A stretch of 56,704 nt of DNA from Methylophaga sulfidovorans (GCF_900114205.1 NZ_FOSH01000012.1:1-56704); one strand, 5' to 3'. Positions 30,337 through 40,675 are shown, numbered from the stretch's first letter. A program made the numbers and translations. The notes: generated by a model not told the origin, from the letters alone.

Positions 30337-30792
30337 TTATTGACAGTGTTGTTTAATATTGTTGCTCAATTCTTGTATTTTCTGTTGACGATCTTCTTCT
30401 TTGATACGTTGTAAATTGCCATCTTCATCATAAAAGCGTCCACCCGGATGGTTTTGATAGGCGGTGAGGGCGTCTTTGGCATCCTGACATTGTTTTTCAA
30501 GCTCAGCTTCTTGTGCCGCTTGTTGTTCTGCCTGCTGCTGTGCTTGCTGCTTTTCCTGCTCAGCGGCTTTTTGCTGTGCGATCAACGCATCTACTTCTCT
30601 TTGGGCTTGAGCTGGGTCGACGGATGGTGGCGGTGGTGTTTTGATTAATTCAGCGGGAGCAGACTCAGGCGCTTGCTGACTGTAATGCACCTGGCCCTGG
30701 TCATCGACCCATTTATAGATATCAGCGCTGGCGGTGCTGCTAAGCGTCGCAGACAGTATAATCAGACTTAATTTGAGATTATCTCTTAACAT
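30337..30792 (-). CDS. DUF4124 protein with Gln-rich coiled coil
   Basis: This secreted protein has a signal peptide (about 1-24), then a DUF4124 motif DIYKWVDDQGQVHYSQQAP. A proline-rich spacer is followed by a long Gln/Ala/Glu coiled coil (about 65-115) and a charged C-terminus. DUF4124 is common in periplasmic proteins of proteobacteria; its function is not known. The ATG at 30792 gives 151 aa; a GTG four codons upstream is possible. It is divergent from the pseudouridine synthase gene. Confidence 0.8.
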   Translation of the reverse strand: MLRDNLKLSLIILSATLSSTASADIYKWVDDQGQVHYSQQAPESAPAELIKTPPPPSVDPAQAQREVDALIAQQKAAEQEKQQAQQQAEQQAAQEAELEKQCQDAKDALTAYQNHPGGRFYDEDGNLQRIKEEDRQQKIQELSNNIKQHCQ

Positions 30793-30849
30793 TACATACA
30801 CCAAAGCACTAAACTACGTTAATTCTACGCCAAAGCCAGCCATCATAAA

Positions 30850-31689
30850 ATGTCTTATCACACAGACCGTTTTGAAATTCATTTACCTATTGAAAAATCA
30901 GGCGCCAATGCTGTCGATCTATTAGCGGATGCCTGTGCACTTTCTAAGCAACATTTAAAACGCATTATGCTTAAAGGTGCGGTCTGGGTCAGTGTCGGAA
31001 AAAAAACGCAGCGACTGCGCCGAGCCAAACGTTTATTAAAAGCAGGTGAAACCTTGCACCTCTATTATGATAAAGCGGTCTTAGAGCGTGAAACGGCTGA
31101 ACCAGAACTGATAGCGGATTACGGACATTATAGTGTCTGGAACAAACCCTATGGCGTATTATCTCAGGGCTCAAAGTGGGGCGATCATTGCACGGTCACT
31201 CGTTGGGCAGAACAAGAGCTCAAACCTCAGCGTAATGCCTTTGTTGTGCACCGACTTGATCGGGCAGCTAATGGCTTAATCGTGATTGCCCATGAAAAAC
31301 AGGCAGCAGCGAAATTATCGGCGTTATTTCAACAACGTGATATCGAGAAGCGCTATCGAATCTGGGTTGAAGGTGAGTTTTCAGCTAAGGCAACTGTCGA
31401 TAAGCCGATAAGCGTTGATGAACCTATTGATGGCAGGCATGCTCGTAGTCATTTTGTGTTTATGGAATATGACTCAGCTAAACAACAGACTTTATTAGAT
31501 GTATCGATTGAAACAGGACGTAAACATCAAATTAGACGTCATGCTGCCAGTCTGGGATTTCCGGTGATCGGCGACCGGCTTTACGGACAGCGTAAAACCA
31601 ATGAAAATCTGCAGTTGAGTGCCTACTATTTGGCCTTTACTTGCCCGTTTACACAGCAACACAGGGAATTTAATCTGTTAGCTGATTAG
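30850..31689 (+). CDS. RluA-family RNA pseudouridine synthase
   Basis: It isomerises uridine to pseudouridine in rRNA or tRNA. The 279-aa protein has an N-terminal S4-like region (about 20-75) and the catalytic HRLDRAANG motif with D137. The later EKRYRIWVEG and GRKHQIRRH blocks follow. The specific RNA target cannot be assigned. The end overlaps the convergent MATE gene by 20 bp, so no terminator separates them. Confidence 0.92.
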   Translation: MSYHTDRFEIHLPIEKSGANAVDLLADACALSKQHLKRIMLKGAVWVSVGKKTQRLRRAKRLLKAGETLHLYYDKAVLERETAEPELIADYGHYSVWNKPYGVLSQGSKWGDHCTVTRWAEQELKPQRNAFVVHRLDRAANGLIVIAHEKQAAAKLSALFQQRDIEKRYRIWVEGEFSAKATVDKPISVDEPIDGRHARSHFVFMEYDSAKQQTLLDVSIETGRKHQIRRHAASLGFPVIGDRLYGQRKTNENLQLSAYYLAFTCPFTQQHREFNLLAD

Positions 31690-33013
31690 TATCATTTTTC
31701 TGTATGGTGATGCGTTGGAATATACTTGGTAGATAAAGCGCTTGAGATATTGCTCGGGCAATAAACAGCACCATCAATGCCGCCCATAAGCCATGGTTTT
31801 CGTAACCCTGCAAAAAATACCAGGCTGGCAGATAACCGATAAACACTGAAAACACCATTGCGTTTCTCATTTCTTTACCAAGCGTCGCACCTACAAACAA
31901 GCCATCAAATAAATAGGACCAAACAGCGAGTAATGGCGCAATAATTATCCAGATACTATAGTGCTCAGCAAATGTTGCAACGGCCGGGATATCGGTTAAC
32001 AGACTGATAATGTTTTGGTGGAATAAACTATAAACAAGACTAAACAATGCGGCGACAGCTAACGCCCATTGTCCATTCATAATAAGACTGGCTTTCAGCA
32101 TAGCTTTATCTTTGCGCCCGATAGCCTTACCCGTCATCACTTCCGTGGCATTGGCAAAACCATCTAAGACATAAGCCATAAAGGTAATAAAATTCAAAAG
32201 CACCATATTAGCGGCCAGAACCACATCACCATGTTGAGCTCCCTGATTGGTGAAAAAGGCAAAACTGAAAATTAAGCACAAGGTTCTCAGCATAAAATTG
32301 CCATGTATGGCTAATTGATGCCGTTGTTTTACAAACTGTTGTATGGCCTGTGGAATATGAATATTTCGCCACTGAAAGCCTCGTTTACTCAATAGATAAA
32401 TGGCAAATATCAAGCCGGTTAATTCAGCAATCACAGAGGCTAATGCCACACCGTTTGCTTTCATTTCCAGACCATTTACAAATAACAGGTCAAACACGAT
32501 ATTGGTGATATTAATCACAATTGCCATAGCTAAGGCTGAACGCGAGGCACTACTGCCAATTAACCAACCCATAATTGCATAATTGAGTAATGTGGCGGGT
32601 GCACTCCAGATTCGAACAAAAAAATACTGTTCAGCCTGCATTAGCACATCGGCACTGCCATCTATTAAGCTGAAAGCAATCTTCGCAATTGGCCATTGCA
32701 ATAACAGTAACACTAAGGCAATAGCAGAAGCTAAAAGCGCGGATTGGACTAACACTGACTGCGTTTGCTGTTGGCTGCCATGCTCACTGACCTGGGAAGT
32801 CAGACCGGTTGTCACCATACGCAGAAAACCAAAGCCCCAGAAAAGAAAGGTGAATACCATACTGCCGAGCGCTACAGCGCCCAGATAAATAGGGGAATTA
32901 AGGTGACCCATCACAGCGGTATCAACCAGGCCCAGTATAGGCGTCGATAAATTTGCCAGAATCATGGGACCAGCAATGGCCCAAATTTGTTGGTGTGATA
33001 GTGTTTTTTTCAA
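31670..33013 (-). CDS. MATE-family multidrug/antimicrobial extrusion transporter (DinF-like)
   Basis: This is a twelve-helix Na+- or H+-coupled exporter. Similarity to E. coli DinF is clear in [20 protein letters not shown], the [15 protein letters not shown] stretch and [12 protein letters not shown]. The frame opens from an ATG at 33043, but that lies inside the hppA terminator hairpin. The TTG at 33013 gives a DinF-like N-terminus (447 aa) and is preferred, though its ribosome binding site is weak. The exported substrate is unknown. Confidence 0.88.
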   Translation of the reverse strand: MKKTLSHQQIWAIAGPMILANLSTPILGLVDTAVMGHLNSPIYLGAVALGSMVFTFLFWGFGFLRMVTTGLTSQVSEHGSQQQTQSVLVQSALLASAIALVLLLLQWPIAKIAFSLIDGSADVLMQAEQYFFVRIWSAPATLLNYAIMGWLIGSSASRSALAMAIVINITNIVFDLLFVNGLEMKANGVALASVIAELTGLIFAIYLLSKRGFQWRNIHIPQAIQQFVKQRHQLAIHGNFMLRTLCLIFSFAFFTNQGAQHGDVVLAANMVLLNFITFMAYVLDGFANATEVMTGKAIGRKDKAMLKASLIMNGQWALAVAALFSLVYSLFHQNIISLLTDIPAVATFAEHYSIWIIIAPLLAVWSYLFDGLFVGATLGKEMRNAMVFSVFIGYLPAWYFLQGYENHGLWAALMVLFIARAISQALYLPSIFQRITIQKNDTNQLTD

Positions 33014-33026
33014 TCTTGCATCCAGA

Positions 33027-33056
33027 AAATAAAAAGGCCACATCTTGGTGGCCTTT
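33027..33056 (-). terminator. Rho-independent terminator of hppA
   Basis: A perfect 9-bp stem AAAGGCCAC/GTGGCCTTT (33033-33041 with 33048-33056) is followed on the - strand by a T-rich tail. It sits 21 nt after the hppA stop and shortly before the MATE gene. Confidence 0.88.
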
Positions 33057-33077
33057 GAGTCGCTCTTGTGAGTCAGG

Positions 33078-35087
33078 TCAGAGGAGAGGGGCTATCACCA
33101 GACTGACGATGGCCATGACATTGATCAGAATGTTCATAGCTGGACCAGAGGTATCTTTCAATGGGTCGCCTACGGTATCACCAACCACAGCGGCTTTATG
33201 TATCTCTGAGCCTTTACCACCGTGATGACCTTTCTCTATATATTTCTTGGCATTATCCCATGCACCGCCGGCGTTAGCCATCATCAAAGCCATCATGACA
33301 CAACAGATAAGTGCACCGGCTAACATGCCTCCCAATGCTTGAGATCCTAAGCCAAAACCAACAATGACAGGAGCTAATACTGCTAATAAGCCCGGTAAAA
33401 TCATTTTGTTTAAAGCCGCTTTAGTCGCAATGTCCACACAGCGAGCAGTATCTGGTTTAGCCGTTCCCTCTAATAAGCCGGGAATTTCCTTAAACTGACG
33501 ACGAATTTCACGAATCATATCAAAAGCAGCGTCGCCCACGGCTGTCATAGTGAGAGCACTCACCAGAAAAGGGAATATGCCTCCGAGGAACATGCCCATC
33601 AGTACCAGTGGATTGTTTAACAATAAAACAAAGCTGGCATCACCATGACTGATGGTTTCGATATAAGCACTGATAATCGCTAATGCCGCCAGAGCCGCTG
33701 CACCTATTGCAAAGCCTTTACCAATGGCTGCTGTGGTATTACCTAATTCATCAAGGGAGTCAGTAATGTCACGGGTTTGTTTACCCATTTCTGCCATTTC
33801 AGCGATACCGCCGGCATTATCGGCAACAGGGCCATAAGCATCAATAGCCATGGTAATTCCGACAGTTGCCAGCATGCCGACTGCTGCTATAGCAACACCA
33901 TAAAGTCCTGCTGCATAACTGGCAGAAAAGATAATTGCAGCAATGGTGATCACTGGAATAGCTACAGATTGCATGCCTAAAGCAAGTCCTGAAATCATCA
34001 CAGTAGCAGGCCCGGTTTCACCGCTTGCAGCCAGTTTTTTTATCGGTGCACCGCCCGTGTAATATTCGGTAACCAGGCCAATAATAATGCCACCTAAAGC
34101 ACCGGATAACACAGCAATCCACAATTCACTGACGCCTCCCATCAGGCTAATCAGCCACCAGGCAGCGAGTATAAAAAGCAGTGATGCGCCAATGGTGCCA
34201 ATTCTTAAAGCAACGTTAGGTGCTTGTTGGGAAAATAGCTTTACACTAAGAATGCCTAATATCGAGCAAATAAGCCCTGCAGAGGCTAAAGCCAGTGGCA
34301 GAAACATTAATGTTGATTGTGTGTCGGCCAGCTGCTTGATGGCAACAAGTCCCATCGTTGAGGCTATGGTTATACTGGCGATGATAGCGCCGCAGTAAGA
34401 CTCAAAAATATCAGAGCCCATACCGGCAACATCACCCACATTGTCTCCTACATTGTCGGCAATAACACCGGGATTACGGGGATCATCTTCAGGAATACCG
34501 GCTTCGACCTTACCCACTAAGTCCGCCCCAACATCGGCTGATTTGGTATAGATACCACCACCAACTCTTGAAAATAAGGCGACGGATGATGCGCCCATGC
34601 CAAAACCATGAATGATATGTGTGGTTTGAGGATCATGGCCGTAGAGCAGGTAGAGGAAACCTAATCCCAGCAAGCCCATAGCTGCCACAGTGAGTCCCAT
34701 GATTGAGCCACCAGAAAAGGCCACGGACAAGGCTTCTGCTATTCCTCGGTTTTGTGCGGCGACTGCTGTTCTGACATTGGCTTTGGTTGAGGCATACATG
34801 CCAATAAAACCTGCACATGCTGAGCAGATAGAGCCGATAAAAAAAGCAAAGGCACTTGGCCAACCTAAATTTGAGAATCCCAGCGCTAAAATAGACAATA
34901 AGCAAAAAATCGCTAATCGTGAATATTCTGCTTTCATAAACACCATAGCACCGAGATGAATCTGATCGCCTATATCAACGACTTTGCCGGTGCCCGCTGG
35001 TTTTTTCAGGATAGAGATATAAAGAAAAAACGCACAAAGTAAACCAAAAACACCAAGAATGATTGGAACATAGCTGAGCGATGCCAT
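33078..35087 (-). CDS. hppA: Membrane-bound ion-translocating pyrophosphatase (K+-dependent type)
   Basis: It hydrolyses PPi and pumps H+ or Na+ across the inner membrane. The 669-aa protein has about 16 membrane helices. The PPi-binding signature [20 protein letters not shown] continues into [20 protein letters not shown], and a second [14 protein letters not shown]-type acidic motif lies near the C-terminus. The [11 protein letters not shown] segment carries Ala and Gly where K+-independent enzymes carry Lys and Thr, so the enzyme is predicted to need K+. H+ versus Na+ transport cannot be settled by eye. The start is ATG 35087, behind GAGAGGGA; a longer frame to 35174 has no support. Confidence 0.95.
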   Translation of the reverse strand: MASLSYVPIILGVFGLLCAFFLYISILKKPAGTGKVVDIGDQIHLGAMVFMKAEYSRLAIFCLLSILALGFSNLGWPSAFAFFIGSICSACAGFIGMYASTKANVRTAVAAQNRGIAEALSVAFSGGSIMGLTVAAMGLLGLGFLYLLYGHDPQTTHIIHGFGMGASSVALFSRVGGGIYTKSADVGADLVGKVEAGIPEDDPRNPGVIADNVGDNVGDVAGMGSDIFESYCGAIIASITIASTMGLVAIKQLADTQSTLMFLPLALASAGLICSILGILSVKLFSQQAPNVALRIGTIGASLLFILAAWWLISLMGGVSELWIAVLSGALGGIIIGLVTEYYTGGAPIKKLAASGETGPATVMISGLALGMQSVAIPVITIAAIIFSASYAAGLYGVAIAAVGMLATVGITMAIDAYGPVADNAGGIAEMAEMGKQTRDITDSLDELGNTTAAIGKGFAIGAAALAALAIISAYIETISHGDASFVLLLNNPLVLMGMFLGGIFPFLVSALTMTAVGDAAFDMIREIRRQFKEIPGLLEGTAKPDTARCVDIATKAALNKMILPGLLAVLAPVIVGFGLGSQALGGMLAGALICCVMMALMMANAGGAWDNAKKYIEKGHHGGKGSEIHKAAVVGDTVGDPLKDTSGPAMNILINVMAIVSLVIAPLL

Positions 35088-35238
35088 AAAATTCCCTCTC
35101 TTGATTACAAACTGTGTGTATGAAACGCGTTTATTATGGTTTTTATATCTTTTATACGCGCCTGAGATATCCAAGTAAAGTCAAAGACTTATCATGCTGG
35201 CTTGTCCGGTTGAACCGAAATAAAGAGTACCCCTTATA

Positions 35239-36027
35239 ATGGAATGGATTGGCTATGTAGTTGCAGGTATGGTGTCTGGCTTATTGGCTGGTTTATTTGG
35301 CATCGGTGGTGGACTTATCATTGTGCCTATTCTCATGCTGGTGTTTGGCTGGCAAGGCATGTCATCTGAGATAGCGATTCATGTGGCTATTGCCACCTCT
35401 TTAATGACGATAAGTGTTACTTCGATCTCATCCATGCTGGCACATCATAAATATGAAACAACGCAATGGCACTTGGTGAAGAAGCTGGCTCCAAGTCTTG
35501 TTTTGGGTAGTTTTGCCGGCGCCTATATCGCTAGTTCCATGCCCAGCCATATCTTAAAAATCTGGTTTGGTGTGTTTGCACTCTTGGTAGCAATAAAAAT
35601 GTGGTTGCCGCCACCTAAATCTGTTTCAACTAAGTTTTTAGCCGCGCCGAGTATTTTTTCTGCGGGTTTAGTTACCGGTATTGTCTCGGCTATGGTGGGT
35701 ATTGGTGGTGGTTCATTAGTTGTGCCATATCTGGTGATGAGTGGAATATCAATGCAACGTGCGGTCGGAACGGCGGCAGCCTGTGGTTTACCGATTGCTC
35801 TAAGTGGTGCGCTTGGTTATATGGTCATTGGTTCACAACTGGAACATATCGATGGCCAGTGGCAAAGTGGTTTTGTTCACTGGCAAGCCTTTTTAGGCAT
35901 TATTGCTACCAGTGTGTGGATGGCTCCTCTCGGAGCGAAGCTAGCAAAAACGTTGCCTAGTCACATTTTGAGCCGTTTATTCTCAATATTTCTCTTTATA
36001 CTGGGAATCTTCTTTTTAGCCCGCTAA
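35239..36027 (+). CDS. TauE/SafE-family membrane transporter
   Basis: The 262-aa protein has about eight hydrophobic helices and the two internal glycine-rich repeats of the family: GLFGIGGGLIIVPILM near the start and AMVGIGGGSLVVPYLV in the middle. Family members export or import sulfite, sulfoacetate or related organic anions. The substrate here is unknown. It is divergent from hppA and lies upstream of ppa. The same frame stays open for another 35 codons after the TAA stop, which is noted as a finding. Confidence 0.9.
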   Translation: MEWIGYVVAGMVSGLLAGLFGIGGGLIIVPILMLVFGWQGMSSEIAIHVAIATSLMTISVTSISSMLAHHKYETTQWHLVKKLAPSLVLGSFAGAYIASSMPSHILKIWFGVFALLVAIKMWLPPPKSVSTKFLAAPSIFSAGLVTGIVSAMVGIGGGSLVVPYLVMSGISMQRAVGTAAACGLPIALSGALGYMVIGSQLEHIDGQWQSGFVHWQAFLGIIATSVWMAPLGAKLAKTLPSHILSRLFSIFLFILGIFFLAR

Positions 36028-36125
36028 GTCAGTGGTCATTCTGATTCTTTAGAACAGTTTGTGCGCGAGATATTTTCTGACGGTGATTTTGAGAGTAAGA
36101 AGAATGCGTATTCACTGGCTGAGAG

Positions 36126-36154
36126 TTTAACCTGACAGGCTTTTCTTCTATAAT
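36126..36154 (+). promoter_or_regulatory. Possible promoter of ppa
   Basis: A perfect TATAAT (36149-36154) lies 17 bp after a weak TTTAAC (36126-36131). The predicted start near 36161 gives a 30-nt leader with GGAG before the ppa ATG. Confidence 0.45.
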
Positions 36155-36192
36155 CAGCGACTTTGTTTATTTGCTATCTGGAGCATAACCTT

Positions 36193-36732
36193 ATGAATCT
36201 CGACCGTGTTGGTTCAGGCAAAAACTTGCCGACAGACATCAATGTCATTATTGAAATTCCTTCACATTCTGATCCTGTGAAATATGAAGTGGATAAAGAA
36301 ACCGGAGCGCTTTTTGTTGATCGTTTCATGAACACAGCGATGTTCTACCCATGCAACTATGGTTATGTGCCACACACTTTATCTGATGACGGTGATCCGG
36401 TTGATGTGCTGGTGGTCAGTCCATATGCCCTAATCAGTGGTTCTGTAGTGAGCTGCCGTCCAGTTGGTATGTTGAAAATGACCGATGAATCTGGTGAAGA
36501 TGCCAAAATCATTGCTGTACCCCACGATAAAATGTACGACGATGTTCGTGATATTAATGACTTACCAGAACGTCTGTTGAATCAACTTTCACATTTCTTT
36601 GAACACTACAAAGATTTAGAAAAGAACAAATGGGTTAAAGTTGAAGGCTGGGTAAGTAAAGCTGAAGCAGAAACTGAAATTGTGGCCAGTGTAGAACGTT
36701 ACAAATCAGAACCTGTTAAGCCCCAATTTTAA
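36193..36732 (+). CDS. ppa: Soluble inorganic pyrophosphatase (family I)
   Basis: It hydrolyses cytosolic PPi to drive biosynthesis. The 179-aa protein is close to E. coli PPase (176 aa). It has the metal/PPi motif [33 protein letters not shown]-type N-terminal residues and the [18 protein letters not shown] end. The ATG at 36193, with GGAG at 36179-36182, gives the family N-terminus; a longer frame from 36163 is not supported. It lies about 1.1 kb from the membrane pyrophosphatase gene. Confidence 0.97.
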   Translation: MNLDRVGSGKNLPTDINVIIEIPSHSDPVKYEVDKETGALFVDRFMNTAMFYPCNYGYVPHTLSDDGDPVDVLVVSPYALISGSVVSCRPVGMLKMTDESGEDAKIIAVPHDKMYDDVRDINDLPERLLNQLSHFFEHYKDLEKNKWVKVEGWVSKAEAETEIVASVERYKSEPVKPQF

Positions 36733-36754
36733 AACTGACTGATTTACAATGATT

Positions 36755-36787
36755 CGGCGAGCTGAAGTTTCAGCTCGCCGTTTTTTT
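36755..36787 (+). terminator. Rho-independent terminator of ppa
   Basis: A perfect 11-bp stem CGGCGAGCTGA/TCAGCTCGCCG (36755-36765 with 36770-36780), a 4-nt loop and a run of seven T make this the strongest terminator in the window. Confidence 0.95.
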
Positions 36788-36805
36788 ATCTAGTGCGGAA
36801 AAATT

Positions 36806-37651
36806 ATGACAACACTGGTACTTCAAGGTAAAAGCCTCACGCATGAACTGGCAGAGCAGATCGCCCATCAGTATTCTGGTCAGTTTAACTGGTATAAACA
36901 CTATGCGACGGTGACTCACGTATCTAATATAGATGCTGAGGCTGTTCATCAGCTTCGTCAGCAATACGATTTCGATATTAATCTGATACCCGAACAGTTT
37001 GATTATCGTGCCGCTAAACTTTTAGTGACAGATATGGATTCAACCTTGATTACCATTGAGTGTATTGATGAAATCGCTGATTTTATGAATTTAAAACCCG
37101 AAGTTGCTGCGATTACAGAATCGGCAATGCGTGGTGAAATAGACTTCGAAACTTCACTTCGCAAGCGTGTGTCCCTATTGAAGGGCTTAGATGTTGCTGT
37201 ACTTGAACGTGTTTATGAAGAGCGTTTGAAACTGAGTCCCGGTGCTGAATTGATGGTGTCTACATTAAAAGAACATGGCTATAGTTTAGCCTTGGTATCG
37301 GGTGGTTTCACTTTCTTTACTGATCGCCTGCAACAGCGTTTAGGACTGGATTTTGCCCAGGCAAATAAGCTGGCAGAAAAAGATGGCAAACTTACCGGTG
37401 AAGTGGATGGTGATATTTGTGGTGCACAAACCAAAGCTGATTTTCTGCTCGCATGTTGCGAAAAAATAAATATTTCTGCTGAGCAAACGATAGCAGTGGG
37501 TGATGGGGCTAATGATTTATTGATGATGGCGCCAGCCGGTTTGAGTGTGGCATACCACGCTAAACCAAAAGTGCAGCAACAGGCGGCGACGGCGATAAAT
37601 CATAATGGTTTGGATGCAATTCTTGGTTTATTGCAGCTTGAATATAACTAG
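36806..37651 (+). CDS. serB: Phosphoserine phosphatase
   Basis: SerB makes serine from phosphoserine, the last step of the phosphorylated pathway. The 281-aa protein has an N-terminal ACT-like regulatory region (1-65), then a HAD phosphatase core. The nucleophile motif is VTDMDSTLI (D76, D78), followed by the LVSGGFTFFTD Ser motif and VGDGANDLLMM metal-binding Asp motif. E. coli SerB is 322 aa with a longer N-terminus. It stands behind the ppa terminator. Confidence 0.96.
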   Translation: MTTLVLQGKSLTHELAEQIAHQYSGQFNWYKHYATVTHVSNIDAEAVHQLRQQYDFDINLIPEQFDYRAAKLLVTDMDSTLITIECIDEIADFMNLKPEVAAITESAMRGEIDFETSLRKRVSLLKGLDVAVLERVYEERLKLSPGAELMVSTLKEHGYSLALVSGGFTFFTDRLQQRLGLDFAQANKLAEKDGKLTGEVDGDICGAQTKADFLLACCEKINISAEQTIAVGDGANDLLMMAPAGLSVAYHAKPKVQQQAATAINHNGLDAILGLLQLEYN

Positions 37652-37726
37652 CCTAAGCTTGAATTATAAAAAAGCATCCCCATCTCAACAAACACAATAA
37701 AATTCTAAAACTACGAGGATTGAATA

Positions 37727-38038
37727 ATGGAAGTAATGGAAAAAATCAAACAGGCGATTGAGTCAAATCCTGTTATTTTGTTTATGAAAGGGACGCCTGA
37801 ATTTCCACAATGTGGTTTTTCCAGTCGAGCCTCTCAAGCAATTTCTGCCTGTGGTGCAGAATTTGCTTATGTCAATGTATTGGCTGAGCCAGATGTCCGT
37901 GAAAATTTACACCGTTATGCAGACTGGCCAACCTTCCCACAGTTGTATATCAACGGGGAATTAGTCGGTGGCTGTGACATCATCATGGAAATGTATGAGA
38001 ACGGCGACTTGAAAAAAATGATTGATGAAGTGAGCTAA
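37727..38038 (+). CDS. grxD: Monothiol glutaredoxin GrxD
   Basis: This CGFS-type glutaredoxin binds and transfers [2Fe-2S] clusters with glutathione. The 103-aa protein has KGTPEFPQCGFSSRA with the single active-site Cys, the WPTFPQLYINGELVGGCDI segment with the cis-Pro and glutathione-binding residues, and normal length (E. coli 115). GAGG upstream supports the ATG at 37727; a second in-frame ATG is three codons later. clpS follows after 8 nt. Confidence 0.97.
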   Translation: MEVMEKIKQAIESNPVILFMKGTPEFPQCGFSSRASQAISACGAEFAYVNVLAEPDVRENLHRYADWPTFPQLYINGELVGGCDIIMEMYENGDLKKMIDEVS

Positions 38039-38046
38039 AAAAGGGC

Positions 38047-38373
38047 ATGAGTCAGGAAAATGATCACGAATGGAACAACGACAACGAATATGCCGTTGCT
38101 CCAGAAAAGCCAGACTTGAAGCAACCACCCAAGTACCGGGTGATTATGCTAAATGATGACTACACGCCAATGGATTTTGTGATTGAAGTCCTTGAAAACC
38201 TTTTTGGCATGGGGCGTGAGCGTGCAACACGCACTATGCTTCAAGTGCATACCGAAGGTAGTGCCTTGTGTGGTATTTTTACCTATGAGATAGCTGAAGC
38301 GAAAGTCGAACAGGTCAACAGCTATTCTCAAAGCCACGGACATCCATTGCAGTGTACGATGGAAGAGGAATGA
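38047..38373 (+). CDS. clpS: ClpAP adaptor ClpS
   Basis: ClpS binds N-degron proteins and delivers them to ClpAP. The 108-aa protein has an acidic flexible N-terminus, PPKYRVIMLNDDYTPMDFVI with the substrate pocket residues, and the HTEGSALCGIFTYEIAE segment. It is followed by clpA 37 nt later, as in most proteobacteria. Confidence 0.97.
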   Translation: MSQENDHEWNNDNEYAVAPEKPDLKQPPKYRVIMLNDDYTPMDFVIEVLENLFGMGRERATRTMLQVHTEGSALCGIFTYEIAEAKVEQVNSYSQSHGHPLQCTMEEE

Positions 38374-38410
38374 CCTAGTTCGATATCCAACCAATAAGGT
38401 GGAACGTAAC

Positions 38411-40675
38411 ATGTTAAGTAAAGAGCTCGAACAAACCCTCAGCCAAGCATTTAATTATGCTCGCCAACGTGCTCATGAGTTTCTTACCGTTGAGCATCTC
38501 CTGTTAGCCCTGCTGGAAAATGGTCAGGCATTGGCCGTATTGAAAGCGTGCGAAGTAGATATTACCGTTTTACGACAGGAATTAAGCGATTTTCTGGCTG
38601 ATAATCTACCGACACTCGCTGAGGATAGTGAGCGCGAAACTCAACCAACACTGGCATTCCAACGTATTTTACAACGTGCGGTTATGCATGTTCAGTCATC
38701 AGGCGGTTCTGAAGTGACTGGAGCAAATGTTCTGGTTTCGATCTTTTCTGAACAACAATCTCAAGCCGTTTATTTACTGCAAAAGCAGGATGTCACACGC
38801 CTTGATGTCGTTAATGCGATTAGTCACGGCGATGTTGACGATAGTGCTGCCGCTTCAGAGTCAGAAACCAAAGTAGAAAGTGAGGATGTTTCCGATGAGG
38901 ATAAAAGTCCGCTAACGCTATACGCTGAAAATCTGAACGCAGCAGCCATCAAAGGCAAAATTGACCCTTTAGTTGGACGTGCTAATGAATTAGAACGTAC
39001 GCTGCAAATCTTATGTCGCCGTCGTAAAAATAATCCTTTATTTGTCGGTGAAGCAGGTGTTGGTAAAACAGCCCTTGCTGAAGGTCTGGCAAGACGGATT
39101 GTCCATGGTGATGTGCCTGAAGTTTTAGCCGAAACCACTATTTATTCACTAGATATGGGTGCGCTCGTTGCCGGTACAAAATACCGTGGTGATTTTGAAA
39201 AACGCCTGAAAGCGTTATTACGTGAATTGAAAAAGCAGCCTCATGCAATTTTATTTATCGACGAAATCCATACCATGATTGGCGCAGGTAGTGCTGGTAA
39301 CAGTACAATGGATGCGGCGAATTTATTAAAACCACTATTAGCCAGTGGTGAACTGAAGTGTATTGGTTCAACGACATATCAGGAATACAGAGGTATTTTT
39401 GAGCATGATCGCGCTTTGGCTCGTCGATTCCAGAAAATTGATCTGCCTGAACCAAGTGTGGCTGAAACTGTTGAAATACTTAAGGGACTCAAACCGGGTC
39501 TAGAAGAACACCATAATGTGCGTTATTCCAACGCGGCTATTGAACAGGCCGCTGAGTTGGCTCATCGCCACATTAATGATCGCTTCCTGCCAGACAAGGC
39601 AATTGATGTCTTAGATGAAGTAGGGGCTGCACAACGTATCGTACCTAAATCAAAACGTAAAAAATTGATTGGGGTGAATGATGTGCAGGCTATCGTCGCA
39701 AAAATTGCACGTATCCCTGCGAAAACAGTGTCCAATGCTGATAAAGATAATCTGCGTAAACTGGAAGATAATCTTAAACGCGTTATCTTCGGTCAGGATG
39801 AAGCTATTTCTGCTCTGGGTTCAGCGATTAAAATGGCGCGCTCAGGCCTGGGCCATCCAGAGAAACCGACTGGTGCTTTCTTGTTTGCTGGTCCAACCGG
39901 TGTTGGTAAAACCGAAGTGACTCGTCAGTTAGCACACAACTTAGGTGTGGATCTGATTCGTTTTGATATGTCGGAATATATGGAAAGCCATACCGTATCA
40001 AGACTGATCGGTGCACCTCCTGGTTATGTCGGCTTTGATCAAGGCGGGCTGTTAACGGATGCCATTATTAAACAACCTCATGCTGTTTTATTGTTGGATG
40101 AAATTGAAAAAGCGCATCCGGATGTGTTTAACCTGTTACTGCAAGTGATGGATCACGGCACATTGACAGATAATAATGGTCGTAAAGCGGATTTCCGCCA
40201 TGTTGTTCTGGTGATGACCAGTAATGCGGGTGCTGCTGAGATGAGTAAACCATCCATTGGTTTCACCAAACAGGAAAATCATTCATCTGATGGTAATGAA
40301 GCGCTCAAACGTACCTTTACACCAGAGTTCCGTAACCGTCTTGATGGCATTATTCAGTTTAAACCACTCGATAAGGATGCAATCCTTCGTGTAGCGGATA
40401 AAGCAGTATTAGAGCTGGAAATGTTACTTGAAGATAAAAACGTCACTATTGAGGTAAATGACGCTGCTCGTCAATGGTTAGCTGAACATGGCTATGATGT
40501 ACAAATGGGCGCTCGTCCTATGGCGAGACTGGTTCAGGAGAAAATCAAACGACCACTGGCAGATGAACTGTTATTTGGTAAATTGAGTAAAGGTGGTGGA
40601 CATGTCCGCGTGACATTAAAAGATGAAGATATTCATCTGGAAATGGACAGTGCAGCCGAAGCCGTCAAATCCTGA
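38411..40675 (+). CDS. clpA: ATP-dependent Clp protease ATP-binding subunit ClpA
   Basis: ClpA is the AAA+ unfoldase of the ClpAP protease. The 754-aa protein (E. coli 758) has an N-terminal Clp-N domain for ClpS. The first AAA module has GEAGVGKT at 213-220, and the second has GPTGVGKTEVTRQ. The KPSIGFTKQ loop is the IGL/F element that docks on ClpP. The ATG at 38411, behind AAGGTGG, gives the family-typical MLSKELEQTL; the GTG four codons upstream is less likely. clpP is not in the window. Confidence 0.98.
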   Translation: MLSKELEQTLSQAFNYARQRAHEFLTVEHLLLALLENGQALAVLKACEVDITVLRQELSDFLADNLPTLAEDSERETQPTLAFQRILQRAVMHVQSSGGSEVTGANVLVSIFSEQQSQAVYLLQKQDVTRLDVVNAISHGDVDDSAAASESETKVESEDVSDEDKSPLTLYAENLNAAAIKGKIDPLVGRANELERTLQILCRRRKNNPLFVGEAGVGKTALAEGLARRIVHGDVPEVLAETTIYSLDMGALVAGTKYRGDFEKRLKALLRELKKQPHAILFIDEIHTMIGAGSAGNSTMDAANLLKPLLASGELKCIGSTTYQEYRGIFEHDRALARRFQKIDLPEPSVAETVEILKGLKPGLEEHHNVRYSNAAIEQAAELAHRHINDRFLPDKAIDVLDEVGAAQRIVPKSKRKKLIGVNDVQAIVAKIARIPAKTVSNADKDNLRKLEDNLKRVIFGQDEAISALGSAIKMARSGLGHPEKPTGAFLFAGPTGVGKTEVTRQLAHNLGVDLIRFDMSEYMESHTVSRLIGAPPGYVGFDQGGLLTDAIIKQPHAVLLLDEIEKAHPDVFNLLLQVMDHGTLTDNNGRKADFRHVVLVMTSNAGAAEMSKPSIGFTKQENHSSDGNEALKRTFTPEFRNRLDGIIQFKPLDKDAILRVADKAVLELEMLLEDKNVTIEVNDAARQWLAEHGYDVQMGARPMARLVQEKIKRPLADELLFGKLSKGGGHVRVTLKDEDIHLEMDSAAEAVKS

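Noticed and set aside
30325-30337. DUF4124 gene as a toxin or bacteriocin because of its low-complexity Gln-rich part
   Set aside because: Signal peptide, DUF4124 motif and coiled coil fit an ordinary periplasmic protein; no immunity gene or toxin motif is seen.
30448-30648. Leu/Cys-rich open frame on the + strand
   Set aside because: It is the mirror of the Gln-codon-rich coiled coil of the DUF4124 gene on the other strand; composition explains it.
35088-35174. N-terminal extension of the membrane pyrophosphatase to 35174
   Set aside because: Hydrophilic extension unlike the family, while ATG 35087 has a good GAGAGGGA site and a normal N-terminus.
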